From Bacteroidia bacterium (GTDB taxonomy: Bacteria; Bacteroidota; Bacteroidia; B-17B0; Aurantibacillaceae): a stretch of 64,000 nucleotides of DNA. The position numbers and the translations under genes were made by a program. Location of the stretch: NCBI GenBank assembly GCA_016787785.1, contig JAEUTO010000006.1, positions 744,001 to 808,000 on the forward strand, written 5' to 3'. This document shows positions 1 to 9,136 of the stretch, one piece after another (within the stretch, counting starts at the first letter, position 1; each line of letters opens with the position of its first letter). Below the pieces are notes generated by a model, which saw only the letters and a program-made list of their open reading frames with translations, was not told the DNA's origin and did no database searches.

Positions 1-2086
1 TACCAAAATCTTTTAACTGACGGGCACCAATGTTAGAGGTCATAATGATAATTGTATTCTTGAAATCGATCTTACGACCTAAGCTATCAGTCAACATACC
101 ATCATCCAACACCTGTAACAACATGTTAAATACATCGGGATGCGCTTTTTCGATCTCATCTAACAACACAACGGCGTAGGGGTGGCGACGAACTTTTTCA
201 GTTAACTGCCCACCTTCTTCATAACCCACATATCCCGGAGGAGCTCCAATTAAACGAGTTGCCGCAAATTTTTCCATGTACTCACTCATGTCGATACGAA
301 TTAACGCATCGTCATTATCAAATAAATGTCTTGCTAAAATTTTTGCCAATTGTGTTTTACCAACACCGGTTGGACCTAAGAATATAAATGAACCAATTGG
401 TTTGTTAGGATCTTTTAAACCTGCGCGGTTACGTTGAATTGCTTTTACGACTTTAGCTACTGCTTTTTCCTGACCAATAACTTTACCTGTAATAAGCTCA
501 TTCATTTTAACCAACTTATCACTTTCGTTCTGGTTAACACGTTGCACTGGTACACCGCTCATCATACTCACAACATCAGCAACATTATCTTCGGTAACGC
601 TAATACGGTTTTGTTTGGTTTCTTCCTCCCATGCCTTTTTAGCAACTTCCAATTCTGTTTGCAATTGTTTTTCGGTATCACGTAAACGTGCAGCCTCTTC
701 GTATTTTTGAGAACGAACAACCTGATTCTTTAACTCCTTTATATCTTCGATCTTTTTCTCGATCTCTAAGATATTTTCAGGAACGTTAATGTTGGTGATG
801 TGCACACGACTTCCGGCTTCATCTAAAGCATCAATGGCTTTATCGGGTAAATGTCTGTCGGTAATGTATCTTGCAGTTAAAGTAACACAAGCTTTAATAG
901 CTTCGTCAGTATACGTTACGTTATGATGTTCTTCGTATTTTGATTTTATGTTATTTAAGATCTGTAAAGTTTCATCCGGCGTAGCAGGCTCAATTAATAC
1001 TTTTTGAAAACGACGTTCTAAAGCACCATCTTTTTCGATATACTGACGGTACTCATCCAAAGTGGTTGCACCAATACATTGTATCTCGCCACGTGCTAAA
1101 GCCGGCTTAAACATGTTGCTGGCATCCAAACTTCCACTAGCACCACCTGCACCAATAATTGTATGGATCTCATCAATGAATAAAATAACATCAGGTGATT
1201 TTTCCAATTCGTTCATTACTGCTTTCATACGCTCTTCAAATTGGCCACGGTATTTTGTACCGGCAACTAAAGAAGCAAGATCTAAAGTAACAACGCGTTT
1301 ACCAAATAACACGCGCGATACTTTGCGTTGCACAATGCGTAAAGCCAAACCTTCTGCAATACTTGATTTACCCACACCGGGCTCACCAATTAAAATTGGA
1401 TTATTCTTTTTACGACGAGATAATATTTGTGATACACGCTCAATTTCTTTTTCGCGACCAACAACAGGATCTAATTTTCCATCCTCTGCCATTTTGGTTA
1501 AGTCTCTACCAAAATTGTCAAGTACCGGCGTTTTTGATTTGCTTTCGCCTTGTTTCTTTTGATTACCTGTATTGCTTGCACCACCAAAACTTGATTCTTC
1601 GCTTTCGTCTTCATCGCCACCGGTAGCAGAATTTTCTATCTTACCTGGGTTATCTAAAAAGCCTTCTAATTCTGCACGTACGGCGTCGTAATCAACTCCT
1701 GATTTAATTAAGGTCTTGGTAACTACATTATCGTTATCTTTTAAAATACATAACAATAAATGCTCTGTGCCAATTTGTATCGATTTGAAGGTTTTTGCCT
1801 CCAGATATGTCAGTTTTAATGTCTTTTCGGCTTGTTTTACCAATGGGATGTTTGCCAGGTTGTTGGATTTGCGTAATCCGGGAGTTAGGTTTTGCTCAAT
1901 GTTTCTGCGCAGTTCAGTTACATCAACGCCTAAGTTCTTTAATAAACGCATTCCCACACCGTCTCCTTCTCTAATCATACCAAGCATAAGGTGTTCTAAT
2001 CCAATATAATCGTGCCCTAATCTTAAAGCCTCTTCACGGCTGTAGGTAATAACATCTTTTACTCTGGGCGAAAATTTTGCTTCCAT
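1..2086 (-). CDS. clpC: ATP-dependent Clp protease ATP-binding subunit ClpC (3' end outside window)
   Basis: AAA+ unfoldase that feeds substrates to ClpP in the cytosol. Reading the minus strand from the ATG at 2086 gives an N-terminal double Clp-N repeat (start [13 protein letters not shown], with [21 protein letters not shown]), a first AAA module with Walker A GEPGVGKS and Walker B LFIDEIH, a central UVR-like coiled segment ([16 protein letters not shown]), and the second AAA module with Walker A GPTGVGKT and the [13 protein letters not shown] pore region. About 695 residues are visible; ClpC proteins are usually near 820-860, so the D2 C-terminus lies beyond base 1. The UVR-like motif favours ClpC over ClpA or ClpB. 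It is divergent from gyrA. Confidence in the family is very high. Confidence 0.96.
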   Translation of the reverse strand, partial: MEAKFSPRVKDVITYSREEALRLGHDYIGLEHLMLGMIREGDGVGMRLLKNLGVDVTELRRNIEQNLTPGLRKSNNLANIPLVKQAEKTLKLTYLEAKTFKSIQIGTEHLLLCILKDNDNVVTKTLIKSGVDYDAVRAELEGFLDNPGKIENSATGGDEDESEESSFGGASNTGNQKKQGESKSKTPVLDNFGRDLTKMAEDGKLDPVVGREKEIERVSQILSRRKKNNPILIGEPGVGKSSIAEGLALRIVQRKVSRVLFGKRVVTLDLASLVAGTKYRGQFEERMKAVMNELEKSPDVILFIDEIHTIIGAGGASGSLDASNMFKPALARGEIQCIGATTLDEYRQYIEKDGALERRFQKVLIEPATPDETLQILNNIKSKYEEHHNVTYTDEAIKACVTLTARYITDRHLPDKAIDALDEAGSRVHITNINVPENILEIEKKIEDIKELKNQVVRSQKYEEAARLRDTEKQLQTELEVAKKAWEEETKQNRISVTEDNVADVVSMMSGVPVQRVNQNESDKLVKMNELITGKVIGQEKAVAKVVKAIQRNRAGLKDPNKPIGSFIFLGPTGVGKTQLAKILARHLFDNDDALIRIDMSEYMEKFAATRLIGAPPGYVGYEEGGQLTEKVRRHPYAVVLLDEIEKAHPDVFNMLLQVLDDGMLTDSLGRKIDFKNTIIIMTSNIGARQLKDFG

Positions 2087-2132
2087 AAATTGTTCCTTTT
2101 AATAAGTGAAATTACATATATAATGCCAAACT

Positions 2133-2140
2133 CAAAAATA
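2133..2140 (-). promoter_or_regulatory. candidate -7 element (TATTTTTG) for clpC
   Basis: The minus strand reads TATTTTTG, an exact match to the Bacteroidota -7 consensus TAnnTTTG, 46 nt upstream of the clpC ATG. No clear TTTG is seen at the -33 position, so this is a moderate call. No heat-shock operator such as CIRCE was seen in the 272-bp clpC-gyrA gap. Confidence 0.4.
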
Positions 2141-2188
2141 GATTAAAATAATCGGTTTGATAAACTTTACAAGTGGTTTTTTTAACAA

Positions 2189-2196
2189 TATTTTTG
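2189..2196 (+). promoter_or_regulatory. possible -7 element (TATTTTTG) for gyrA
   Basis: TATTTTTG matches TAnnTTTG on the plus strand, 162 nt before the gyrA ATG, and would give a leader of about 155 nt. No convincing -33 TTTG is present. The gap is AT rich, so a chance match is possible. Nothing else in 2200-2358 looks like a promoter. Confidence 0.25.
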
Positions 2197-2358
2197 TTGA
2201 TAAGTTTTGAGTGTATTTGTTGATTTTTCGGTACTTTCATGGGTTCAAAGTGCAATTTTTCTGACGCAATTATTTAACGAATGTTTCGTTTAAATTGTCT
2301 GACAAAAGAGCATTAATTAAAGGTAGTAAATTAAAAATTAAATAAAGAAAGAAGACCT

Positions 2359-4932
2359 ATGGCTGACGGAGAAAAAATCATTCCGATTAATATTGAAGAT
2401 GAAATGAAAACAGCTTACATCGATTATTCGATGTCGGTTATTGTATCACGTGCGTTACCTGATGTGCGCGACGGCTTAAAGCCAGTACACCGCAGGGTTT
2501 TATACGGTATGTTAGACCTTGGGGTTCTTCATAACCGCCCTTATAAAAAATCTGCCCGTATTGTAGGGGAGGTTCTTGGAAAGTATCATCCACATGGCGA
2601 TGCCAGTGTTTATGACACAATGGTGCGTATGGCACAAGATTGGAGTTTGCGTTATATGTTGGTGGATGGGCAAGGAAATTTTGGTTCTATAGATGGCGAT
2701 CCACCGGCAGCAATGCGTTACACAGAGGTGCGTTTCCGCAAGATAGCTGAAGAGATGTTAGCAGATATTGAAAAGGATACTGTTGACTTCAGACCTAACT
2801 TTGACGATTCTTTAACAGAGCCTACAGTTCTTCCTTCGCGTATCCCAAACTTATTAATGAACGGCGCTTCCGGAATTGCGGTGGGTATGGCCACAAACAT
2901 GGCACCACACAATTTAACCGAAAGCATTAACGCCATTTTAGCTTACATCGATAACCGCGAAATTGATATCGATGGGTTGATGAAACATATTAAAGCGCCT
3001 GATTTTCCTACAGGCGGAACCATTTATGGTTTTGAAGGCGTAAAAGAAGCTTTCCATACTGGCCGCGGCCGTGTTGTAATGCGCGCCAAAGCAAATGTTG
3101 AACCTGTTGGTAATCGTGAAAGAATTATTGTTACAGAAATTCCTTACCAAATTAACAAGGCGGAAATGATCAAGCGCCAATGGGAACTTTGTAACGAGAA
3201 AAAAATTGAAGGCATTTCAGAAATTCGTGACGAAAGTAATCGCGAAGGTATGCGTATTGTTTACGAATTACGTGCCGATGCAATTTCGAATGTTGTATTA
3301 AATAATTTATATAAATATTCTGCTTTACAAACTTCATTCTCAATCAATAACGTAGTTCTTGTTAAGGGGCGCCCGCAAATGCTGAACCTTAAAGATATGA
3401 TCGTTCATTTTGTTGAGCATAGACATGAGGTAGTTGTACGTCGTACAAAATACGAATTGGCGCAAGCAGAAAAACGCGCTCACATCTTACAAGGTTTATT
3501 AATTGCTATCGATCATTTGGATGAAGTGATCAAGATCATTCGTGAAAGCGAAAGTCCGGATATTGCGCGCGACGAGTTGATGAGCAAATTTAGTTTATCC
3601 GAAATTCAGGCTCGTGCGATTTTAGATATGCGTTTGAGAACTTTAACAGGACTTGAGCGTGATAAGATTAAATCAGAGTATGAAGAGTTAATGAAAACCA
3701 TTGCTCATTTAAATGACATCTTAAATAACGAAGCATTGCGTTATACAATTATTAAAGACGAATTAATTGAAGTTAGAGATAAGTACGGCGATGAGCGTCG
3801 CACAGATATCGTTTACGCTGGTGATGATCTTAAAGTGGAAGATATGATAGCTGATGAAGATGTTGTAATTACGATATCGCACATGGGTTATATGAAACGT
3901 ACAAACTTAGACGAGTATCGTGCGCAGGGCAGAGGTGGTAAAGGAAGTAAAGGATCTAACACCCGTGAGGAAGATTTTATTGAGCACATGTTCATTGCAA
4001 GTACACACAATTACTTATTGTTGTTCACCGAAAAAGGACAGTGTTATTGGTTGCGTGCATATGAAGTGCCGGAAGGAACAAAAACAAGCAAAGGACGTGC
4101 AATTCAAAATTTAATTAGCATTGCGCCTGATGATAAAGTAAAAGCATTTATTAATGTTACCAGTTTAAGCGATGAAGAGTATATTAATAACAACTTCATT
4201 GTATTGGCAACTAAAAATGGTATCATCAAAAAAACTACTTTAGAAGCTTACACACGTCCGCGTGCAAATGGAATTAACGCCGTAACAATTCGCGAAGGCG
4301 ATATTTTATTAGAAGCAGCTTTAACCAATGGTAAGAACGAAATCATGCTTGCTACTAAATTAGGCAAGGTGTGCCGTTTTAACGAGGAGAAAGTTCGCCC
4401 AATGGGTAGAAACGCCTCTGGTGTAATTGGAATTGATCTGAACGACGAAGAAGGCGGAAATAACGAGGTAATTGGTATGATCTGTATTGATGATATGAAT
4501 GCTAACGTTTTAGTGGTTTCTGAAAAAGGTTATGGTAAACGTTCGGATATTGAAGAATACCGTGTTACCAACCGTGGCGGAAAAGGTGTAAAAACAATTA
4601 ATATTACTGATAAAACAGGAAACTTAGTTGGAATTAAATCGGTTACCGATGTCAATGACCTAATGATCATTACAAAAAATGGTATCACTATTCGTTTAAA
4701 TGTAAGCGCGCTTCGTGTAATGGGAAGAGCAACTCAAGGTGTTCGTTTAATTAATATTTCTGAGACTGACGAGATCGCTGCGGTAACAAAAGTGGATCAC
4801 GAAGATGAAGAAGGAAGCGAAAACGCAATTTCAGGCACTGATGTTAATCTGAACGCACAAAGTGATGACGCTGCGGGAGAAACGGATACAACAACCGGAG
4901 AAACTGACGCACCAACAGATATTAAAGAGTAA
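2359..4932 (+). CDS. gyrA: DNA gyrase subunit A
   Basis: Breakage-reunion subunit of gyrase (A2B2), which introduces negative supercoils in the cytosol. The N-terminal winged-helix domain shows [19 protein letters not shown] and the catalytic tyrosine in AAMRYTE (Tyr121). The GyrA-box [10 protein letters not shown] lies near residue 520, followed by the beta-pinwheel C-terminal domain and an acidic, Thr/Glu/Asp-rich tail of about 50 residues. The length of 857 residues is normal. In the quinolone region the motif [10 protein letters not shown] carries Ala82 where E. coli has Ser83, and Ser83 where E. coli has Ala84; the acidic residue (Asp86) is kept. It is followed by a TPR gene after 67 bp. 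Confidence 0.98.
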   Translation: MADGEKIIPINIEDEMKTAYIDYSMSVIVSRALPDVRDGLKPVHRRVLYGMLDLGVLHNRPYKKSARIVGEVLGKYHPHGDASVYDTMVRMAQDWSLRYMLVDGQGNFGSIDGDPPAAMRYTEVRFRKIAEEMLADIEKDTVDFRPNFDDSLTEPTVLPSRIPNLLMNGASGIAVGMATNMAPHNLTESINAILAYIDNREIDIDGLMKHIKAPDFPTGGTIYGFEGVKEAFHTGRGRVVMRAKANVEPVGNRERIIVTEIPYQINKAEMIKRQWELCNEKKIEGISEIRDESNREGMRIVYELRADAISNVVLNNLYKYSALQTSFSINNVVLVKGRPQMLNLKDMIVHFVEHRHEVVVRRTKYELAQAEKRAHILQGLLIAIDHLDEVIKIIRESESPDIARDELMSKFSLSEIQARAILDMRLRTLTGLERDKIKSEYEELMKTIAHLNDILNNEALRYTIIKDELIEVRDKYGDERRTDIVYAGDDLKVEDMIADEDVVITISHMGYMKRTNLDEYRAQGRGGKGSKGSNTREEDFIEHMFIASTHNYLLLFTEKGQCYWLRAYEVPEGTKTSKGRAIQNLISIAPDDKVKAFINVTSLSDEEYINNNFIVLATKNGIIKKTTLEAYTRPRANGINAVTIREGDILLEAALTNGKNEIMLATKLGKVCRFNEEKVRPMGRNASGVIGIDLNDEEGGNNEVIGMICIDDMNANVLVVSEKGYGKRSDIEEYRVTNRGGKGVKTINITDKTGNLVGIKSVTDVNDLMIITKNGITIRLNVSALRVMGRATQGVRLINISETDEIAAVTKVDHEDEEGSENAISGTDVNLNAQSDDAAGETDTTTGETDAPTDIKE

Positions 4933-4942
4933 AAAATGTTAA

Positions 4943-4959
4943 ATACCAAAATTTGGTAT
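4943..4959. repeat. 17-bp palindrome between gyrA and the TPR gene
   Basis: ATACCAAA-A-TTTGGTAT is a palindrome with 8-bp perfect arms and a single central base, 10 bp after the gyrA stop. There is no T-run after it, so it is not a typical intrinsic terminator. It could be a protein-binding site upstream of the TPR gene or an mRNA hairpin; the role is unknown. Confidence 0.5.
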
Positions 4960-4999
4960 GTAAATTGAAAAAGTAAACGTCGTATATAAAAGACATCTT

Positions 5000-6364
5000 A
5001 TGAAAAAAGTAGCAATATTATCCCTGGCCCTGCTTCCAATTTTTGGAGTAGCGCAAAAAGCTAAAGTACAAACTGCCTGGAGGTCGCTTAACGACTATGA
5101 AGCAACTGTTAAAGACGGAAAACCGGACATTGCGTATTTAAATAAAGCAAAAGAAGCAATTGATCTTGCTTTGGCTAATGAAGAAACCAAGAACCAGGGA
5201 AAGACCCATGCTTATAAAGCAAGGATCAGTTACGCGCAATATCAGTACAGCTTAGCGCAGGAATTAAAAAAACTGGAAGCAACCACGCCTGACAAAAATG
5301 AAAGAGCCATGTTAGCCTACGGTAATGCACCTTTAACCGATTTTGAACAAGCGAATGATGAGTTAAGCAAGATACAGGAGTTAGATCCAAAATTTATGGA
5401 GACCATAAAAGAAGGTTTAACCAAAGGTACTTCTATGCTTGGTGAAGATGATCTTAAATTTGCAATGGTTGCCCAACAAATGAAAATGGAATCGGGAAAT
5501 ATTGCAAGCGGAAAATACAAAGCAAAAAAGTATGACGAAGCTGCTGATTATTTTTACAAAACAGGCTTTATGAATACCATGTTGTATAAAGTAAAAGACA
5601 CTTCTAATTTTTATAATGCATGTGTTTCTGCTGCAAAAGCAAAGAACAATGCAAAGATCATTGAGTACAATAAAAAAATGATCGATGGCAAAATTGCTTC
5701 ACCCTACAATTACGAATCGTTATTTAATGCCAATATTGCAAAAGGAGATTCTACTACAGCTTTAGAATATCTGAGAAAAGGAAGAGTTGCTTTTCCAAAC
5801 GATATGGGACTGTTGAATAATGAAACGAATCAGTTCTTAGCAAAAGGTAAACAACAAGAAGCTTTAACAAATCTAAAAGCAGCCAGCGAAAAAGATCCAA
5901 ATAACGCGTTGTTTTATTTGGTGTCAGGTAATATCTATGATAATATGGCTAATCCAAAAGATAAGGCCACAGGAAAAGATCTTGATAAACCAGCCAACTT
6001 TGATGAGATGTTTAAAAATGCAGAAGATAATTACTCAAAAGCGGTTGCGTTAAAACCGGCAAACGATCTGCTGTATAACTCCCTTTATAATTTAGGTGCT
6101 ATGTACAATAACTATGGTGGTTATTTACAAACCAAAGCACAAGCTTTAACCATTGCACAAATAGCAAAAGACAAAACGTTGCAACCTGGATTGGAAGCAA
6201 AAAGTCAGGAGTTTTATAAAAAAGCTATCCCGCATTTAGAGCAAGCTTTAACCGTTAAGCCGGATGACAAAGCCACTATGGGAGCTTTACGCAAGCTTTA
6301 CCTTTTAACGGGTAACGAAGCAAAAGCTAAAGAAATGAATGATAAGTTAAAAGCAGGAAAATAG
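5000..6364 (+). CDS. periplasmic tetratricopeptide-repeat protein
   Basis: A 454-residue protein with a clear signal peptide (MKKVAILSLALLPIFGVAQ, cleavage after about residue 19), so it is probably periplasmic. The rest is helical with degenerate TPR units. The clearest are around residues 240-300 (AKGKQQEALTNLKAASEKDPNNA) and 385-450 (KAIPHLEQALTVKPDDKA ... LYLLTGNEAKAKEMNDKL). No catalytic motif is seen. A TPR protein next to gyrA is a recurrent arrangement in this phylum as I recall it, but no function is established from the sequence. The gene starts 67 bp after gyrA and ends in a strong terminator, so it may be co-transcribed with gyrA. Confidence 0.85.
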   Translation: MKKVAILSLALLPIFGVAQKAKVQTAWRSLNDYEATVKDGKPDIAYLNKAKEAIDLALANEETKNQGKTHAYKARISYAQYQYSLAQELKKLEATTPDKNERAMLAYGNAPLTDFEQANDELSKIQELDPKFMETIKEGLTKGTSMLGEDDLKFAMVAQQMKMESGNIASGKYKAKKYDEAADYFYKTGFMNTMLYKVKDTSNFYNACVSAAKAKNNAKIIEYNKKMIDGKIASPYNYESLFNANIAKGDSTTALEYLRKGRVAFPNDMGLLNNETNQFLAKGKQQEALTNLKAASEKDPNNALFYLVSGNIYDNMANPKDKATGKDLDKPANFDEMFKNAEDNYSKAVALKPANDLLYNSLYNLGAMYNNYGGYLQTKAQALTIAQIAKDKTLQPGLEAKSQEFYKKAIPHLEQALTVKPDDKATMGALRKLYLLTGNEAKAKEMNDKLKAGK

Positions 6365-6386
6365 AAATTCTAAAGTTCTTTAAAAG

Positions 6387-6418
6387 ATCCTCCGAGGTTT
6401 AACCAAGGAGGATTTTTT
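6387..6418 (+). terminator. intrinsic terminator after the TPR gene
   Basis: ATCCTCC (6387-6393) pairs with GGAGGAT (6407-6413), with an inner GGTT/AACC pairing in the loop, followed by a T-run. It closes the gyrA-TPR unit. Confidence 0.85.
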
Positions 6419-6450
6419 ATTTGACAGATGGGCATTGTTAAAGAAAATTT

Positions 6451-6470
6451 CTCAGCGCCTCAGCGGTTAG
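6451..6470. repeat. intergenic CTCAGCGCCTCAGCGGTTAG element
   Basis: A tandem-like motif (CTCAGCG CCTCAGCGG) lies in the gap before htpG. It resembles the short CTCnGnGnCTCnGnG-type intergenic sequences I recall from many bacterial genomes. It is non-coding here. Significance is unknown. Confidence 0.3.
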
Positions 6471-6481
6471 ATCCTTGCCAA

Positions 6482-6514
6482 TTTGTCATTTTAAAGGTAT
6501 TGGTATTATTTTTG
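6482..6514 (+). promoter_or_regulatory. promoter of htpG (TTTG / TATTTTTG)
   Basis: A -33 TTTG (6482-6485), a 21-bp spacer and the -7 element TATTTTTG (6507-6514) match the Bacteroidota vegetative promoter. The predicted transcript start near 6520 leaves a leader of about 25 nt before the htpG ATG. Confidence 0.65.
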
Positions 6515-6545
6515 CTAAACAGTAACAGATAAAAATTAAAGAAAG

Positions 6546-8459
6546 ATGAGTAAAACAACAACAACTACCGGAAAGATAAATGTTCAAACAGAGAACATTT
6601 TTCCCATCATTAAAAAATTCCTTTACAGCGATAATGAGATATTTTTGCGTGAGTTGGTAAGTAACGCAGTAGATGCTACAAAGAAGCTAAAAGCCCTTGC
6701 CAGCATGGGTGAAGTGAAAGGTGATCTTGGCGATACCAAAATTGAAGTTATAGTTGACAAAGCTGCAAAAACCATTACCATAAAAGATAAAGGTATTGGT
6801 ATGACCGCTGAGGAAATTGAAAAATACATTGCACAAATTGCTTTTAGTGGTGCAGAAGAATTCGTAAATAAATACAAAGATAAAGTAGATAAAAATGTAG
6901 TAATAGGTCATTTTGGCTTGGGTTTTTATTCTGCTTTTATGGTGGCAAAAAAAGTAGAGATCTTTTCTTTATCCCACAAAGAAGGTGCTAAAGCAGTGCG
7001 TTGGGAATGTGACGGAAGTCCGGAATACCAGATAGAAGAGATCGACACAAAAACACAACGCGGTACGGATATTGTTTTGCATATAGCAGATGATTGCGAA
7101 GAGTTTTTAGATGATCATAAAATAGAAGGTTTATTAACTAAATACTGTAAATTTTTGCCGGTTGAAATAAAATTCGGAACAAAAAAAGACAGAATAAAAC
7201 CTGAATTAAAAGAAGGCGAGAAAGAAGAAGATGTAAAAGATATTGAGATTGAAGTTGACAATATCATTAACAACCCTTCACCGGCATGGACTAAAAAACC
7301 AACTGAATTAAAAGAAGAAGATTATAAAGCCTTCTATCACGAATTGTACCCAATGCAATTTGAAGAGCCTTTATTTAATATTCATTTAAATGTAGATTAT
7401 CCTTTTAACTTAACTGGTATCTTATACTTCCCTAAGCTTTCTAATAAATTAGAAATGCCAAAGGATCGCATTCAATTATACAGCAACCAGGTGTTTGTTA
7501 CAGATAATGTTGAGAACATCGTTCCTGATTTTTTAACGCTATTACGTGGTGTTATTGATAGTCCGGATATTCCGTTAAACGTGAGCCGTAGCTATTTACA
7601 AGCGGATGGTAATGTAAAAAAGATATCAAGTCATATCACTAAAAAAGTAGCTGATAAATTAGAAGAGATCTTTAAAAAAGAACGCCCCGATTTTGAAAAG
7701 AAATGGGATGACATAAAAATATTTGTTCAGTATGGAATGATCAGCGATGAGAAATTCTACGAGAAAGCCATAAAATTTGCTTTACTAAAAACTACTGAGA
7801 ATAAATATTACACCTTTGAGGAGTTTGAAAATTTAGTAAAACCGGTTCAAACCAATAAAGAAAATAAATTAATTTATTTATATGCAACAAATGTACAAGA
7901 GCAACATGCCTACATAGACGCTGCAAAGAGCAGGGGTTATGAAGTGTTGTTAATGGAAACGATGCTGGATCCTCATTACATTAATCAATTAGAAAGTAAG
8001 CTAAAAGATATTTCTTTTGTGCGTGTTGATGCCGATACAATTGACAAATTAATTAAGAAGGATGACAATACAGTAAGTAAAATTACAGAGGAGCAGCAAA
8101 AACAATTACAACCTATTATTGAAGGCACAGTAAGTAAAGAACAGTTTCATGTTTCTTTCGAGAATTTAAGTGAGAAAGATGCGCCAATGGTAATTACACG
8201 TCCGGAATTTATGCGCAGGATGAAAGACATGAATCAAATGGGCGGTGGCTCTATGGGCTTTTATGGTAACATGCCCGATATGTATAATTTGGTAGTTAAC
8301 TCCAACCATCCTTTGATCACAAAGATACTTGATGAAAAAAATGCAGAGAAACAAACAAGTCTAGCTAAACAGGCTACAGATCTTGCTTTATTATCGCAAG
8401 GATTATTAAAAGGAGAAAGTTTAACTAATTTTATTAAGAGAAGTGTTGAATTGATCTAA
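6546..8459 (+). CDS. htpG: molecular chaperone HtpG (Hsp90 family)
   Basis: ATP-dependent cytosolic chaperone. The GHKL ATPase N-domain is intact: FLRELVSNAVDATKK (catalytic Glu and ATP-binding Asn), the DKGIGMT loop, GHFGLGFYSAFMV lid/glycine loop and GTDIVLHI. The middle domain shows LYSNQVFVTDN and the catalytic-loop Arg in LNVSRSYLQ. The C-terminal dimerisation domain ends at residue 637, within the normal 600-680 range. A short Thr-rich N-terminus (MSKTTTTTGK) precedes the conserved start. The gene stands alone, with its own promoter and terminator. Confidence 0.97.
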   Translation: MSKTTTTTGKINVQTENIFPIIKKFLYSDNEIFLRELVSNAVDATKKLKALASMGEVKGDLGDTKIEVIVDKAAKTITIKDKGIGMTAEEIEKYIAQIAFSGAEEFVNKYKDKVDKNVVIGHFGLGFYSAFMVAKKVEIFSLSHKEGAKAVRWECDGSPEYQIEEIDTKTQRGTDIVLHIADDCEEFLDDHKIEGLLTKYCKFLPVEIKFGTKKDRIKPELKEGEKEEDVKDIEIEVDNIINNPSPAWTKKPTELKEEDYKAFYHELYPMQFEEPLFNIHLNVDYPFNLTGILYFPKLSNKLEMPKDRIQLYSNQVFVTDNVENIVPDFLTLLRGVIDSPDIPLNVSRSYLQADGNVKKISSHITKKVADKLEEIFKKERPDFEKKWDDIKIFVQYGMISDEKFYEKAIKFALLKTTENKYYTFEEFENLVKPVQTNKENKLIYLYATNVQEQHAYIDAAKSRGYEVLLMETMLDPHYINQLESKLKDISFVRVDADTIDKLIKKDDNTVSKITEEQQKQLQPIIEGTVSKEQFHVSFENLSEKDAPMVITRPEFMRRMKDMNQMGGGSMGFYGNMPDMYNLVVNSNHPLITKILDEKNAEKQTSLAKQATDLALLSQGLLKGESLTNFIKRSVELI

Positions 8460-8483
8460 AATTAAAAATTCAAGAGTGAAAAG

Positions 8484-8515
8484 AAGGTTAATTGAGCGAT
8501 CAGTTAACCTTTTTT
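8484..8515. terminator. bidirectional terminator between htpG and the papain-fold gene
   Basis: AAGGTTAA (8484-8491) pairs with TTAACCTT (8504-8511), with an extra TGA/TCA pairing inside, and is followed by a T-run on the plus strand. The 3' end of the convergent minus-strand gene abuts it. Confidence 0.8.
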
Positions 8516-9134
8516 ATTTAAGAATAGTAATGGAACATTTTTGATCCGTTGCGAAAATTTCTTCCGGCGTTAAATGTTTTGTTGAAACATCTTTATTAAA
8601 ATCAAGATCTATGCTGTTGTAGCAGTGTTGCACAAACGCAGAGCAAAAAAGAGAATTTTCCTGCGCTAATAAATTTTCTTCATTGCGGTTCTTTGCGGTT
8701 AAAGAAAATAGTACGCCAAATATTTCGCGGATACTGTATTCTGTTCTTATAGCCACTAAATTTAAAGCTTCGGCGATTATTTTATTTGTATCTTCTTTAT
8801 TTAAATTAAAATCAAGAATAGCAATATGAGAGAATTGCGCTTTATCAAAATATTTATCGGCACGATTTTCCTGAACACCAACCCGCATTTGTTTTTTATA
8901 GAATTCAAGATCTGATTCAATGACCCACCATTTTTTGTCCTGTCTTATTTCGTTAAAGATAAAAGCGTGTGACCATAAACTTTCATTGCCATGCGAGGTG
9001 ATTTTTTTCTGGTATTTTTTTATCGACTTGTCAATAAAATGAGTGCCACCAACTAAGCCAACGCAGCCTTGTTTGGCATATTTTTCAATAAACTCCTGAT
9101 TGGAAAGATCTTTTATTTCAACGATCGAGTTCAA
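8514..9134 (-). CDS. permuted papain-fold (YiiX / NlpC-P60-like) hydrolase
   Basis: A 206-residue protein with the order of catalytic residues typical of circularly permuted NlpC/P60 (YiiX-like) enzymes: His first in LWSHAFIF, an acidic residue in WVIESD, and the nucleophile candidate Cys late in LFCSAFVQHCY. Family members cleave amide or ester bonds in peptidoglycan or lipids; the substrate here is unknown. No signal peptide is visible. The start is TTG at 9134, only 2 nt after the stop of the giant upstream gene; the first internal Met is over 100 residues in, so TTG is the only reasonable start. The tight spacing implies translational coupling with the giant protein. Family call good, substrate open. 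Confidence 0.75.
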   Translation of the reverse strand: MNSIVEIKDLSNQEFIEKYAKQGCVGLVGGTHFIDKSIKKYQKKITSHGNESLWSHAFIFNEIRQDKKWWVIESDLEFYKKQMRVGVQENRADKYFDKAQFSHIAILDFNLNKEDTNKIIAEALNLVAIRTEYSIREIFGVLFSLTAKNRNEENLLAQENSLFCSAFVQHCYNSIDLDFNKDVSTKHLTPEEIFATDQKCSITILK

Positions 9135-9136
9135 TG

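Noticed and set aside
434-2009. Plus-strand open frames of 80-166 codons in 0.4-2 kb
   Set aside because: They are antisense to clpC, whose minus-strand translation is continuous and carries all ClpC motifs.
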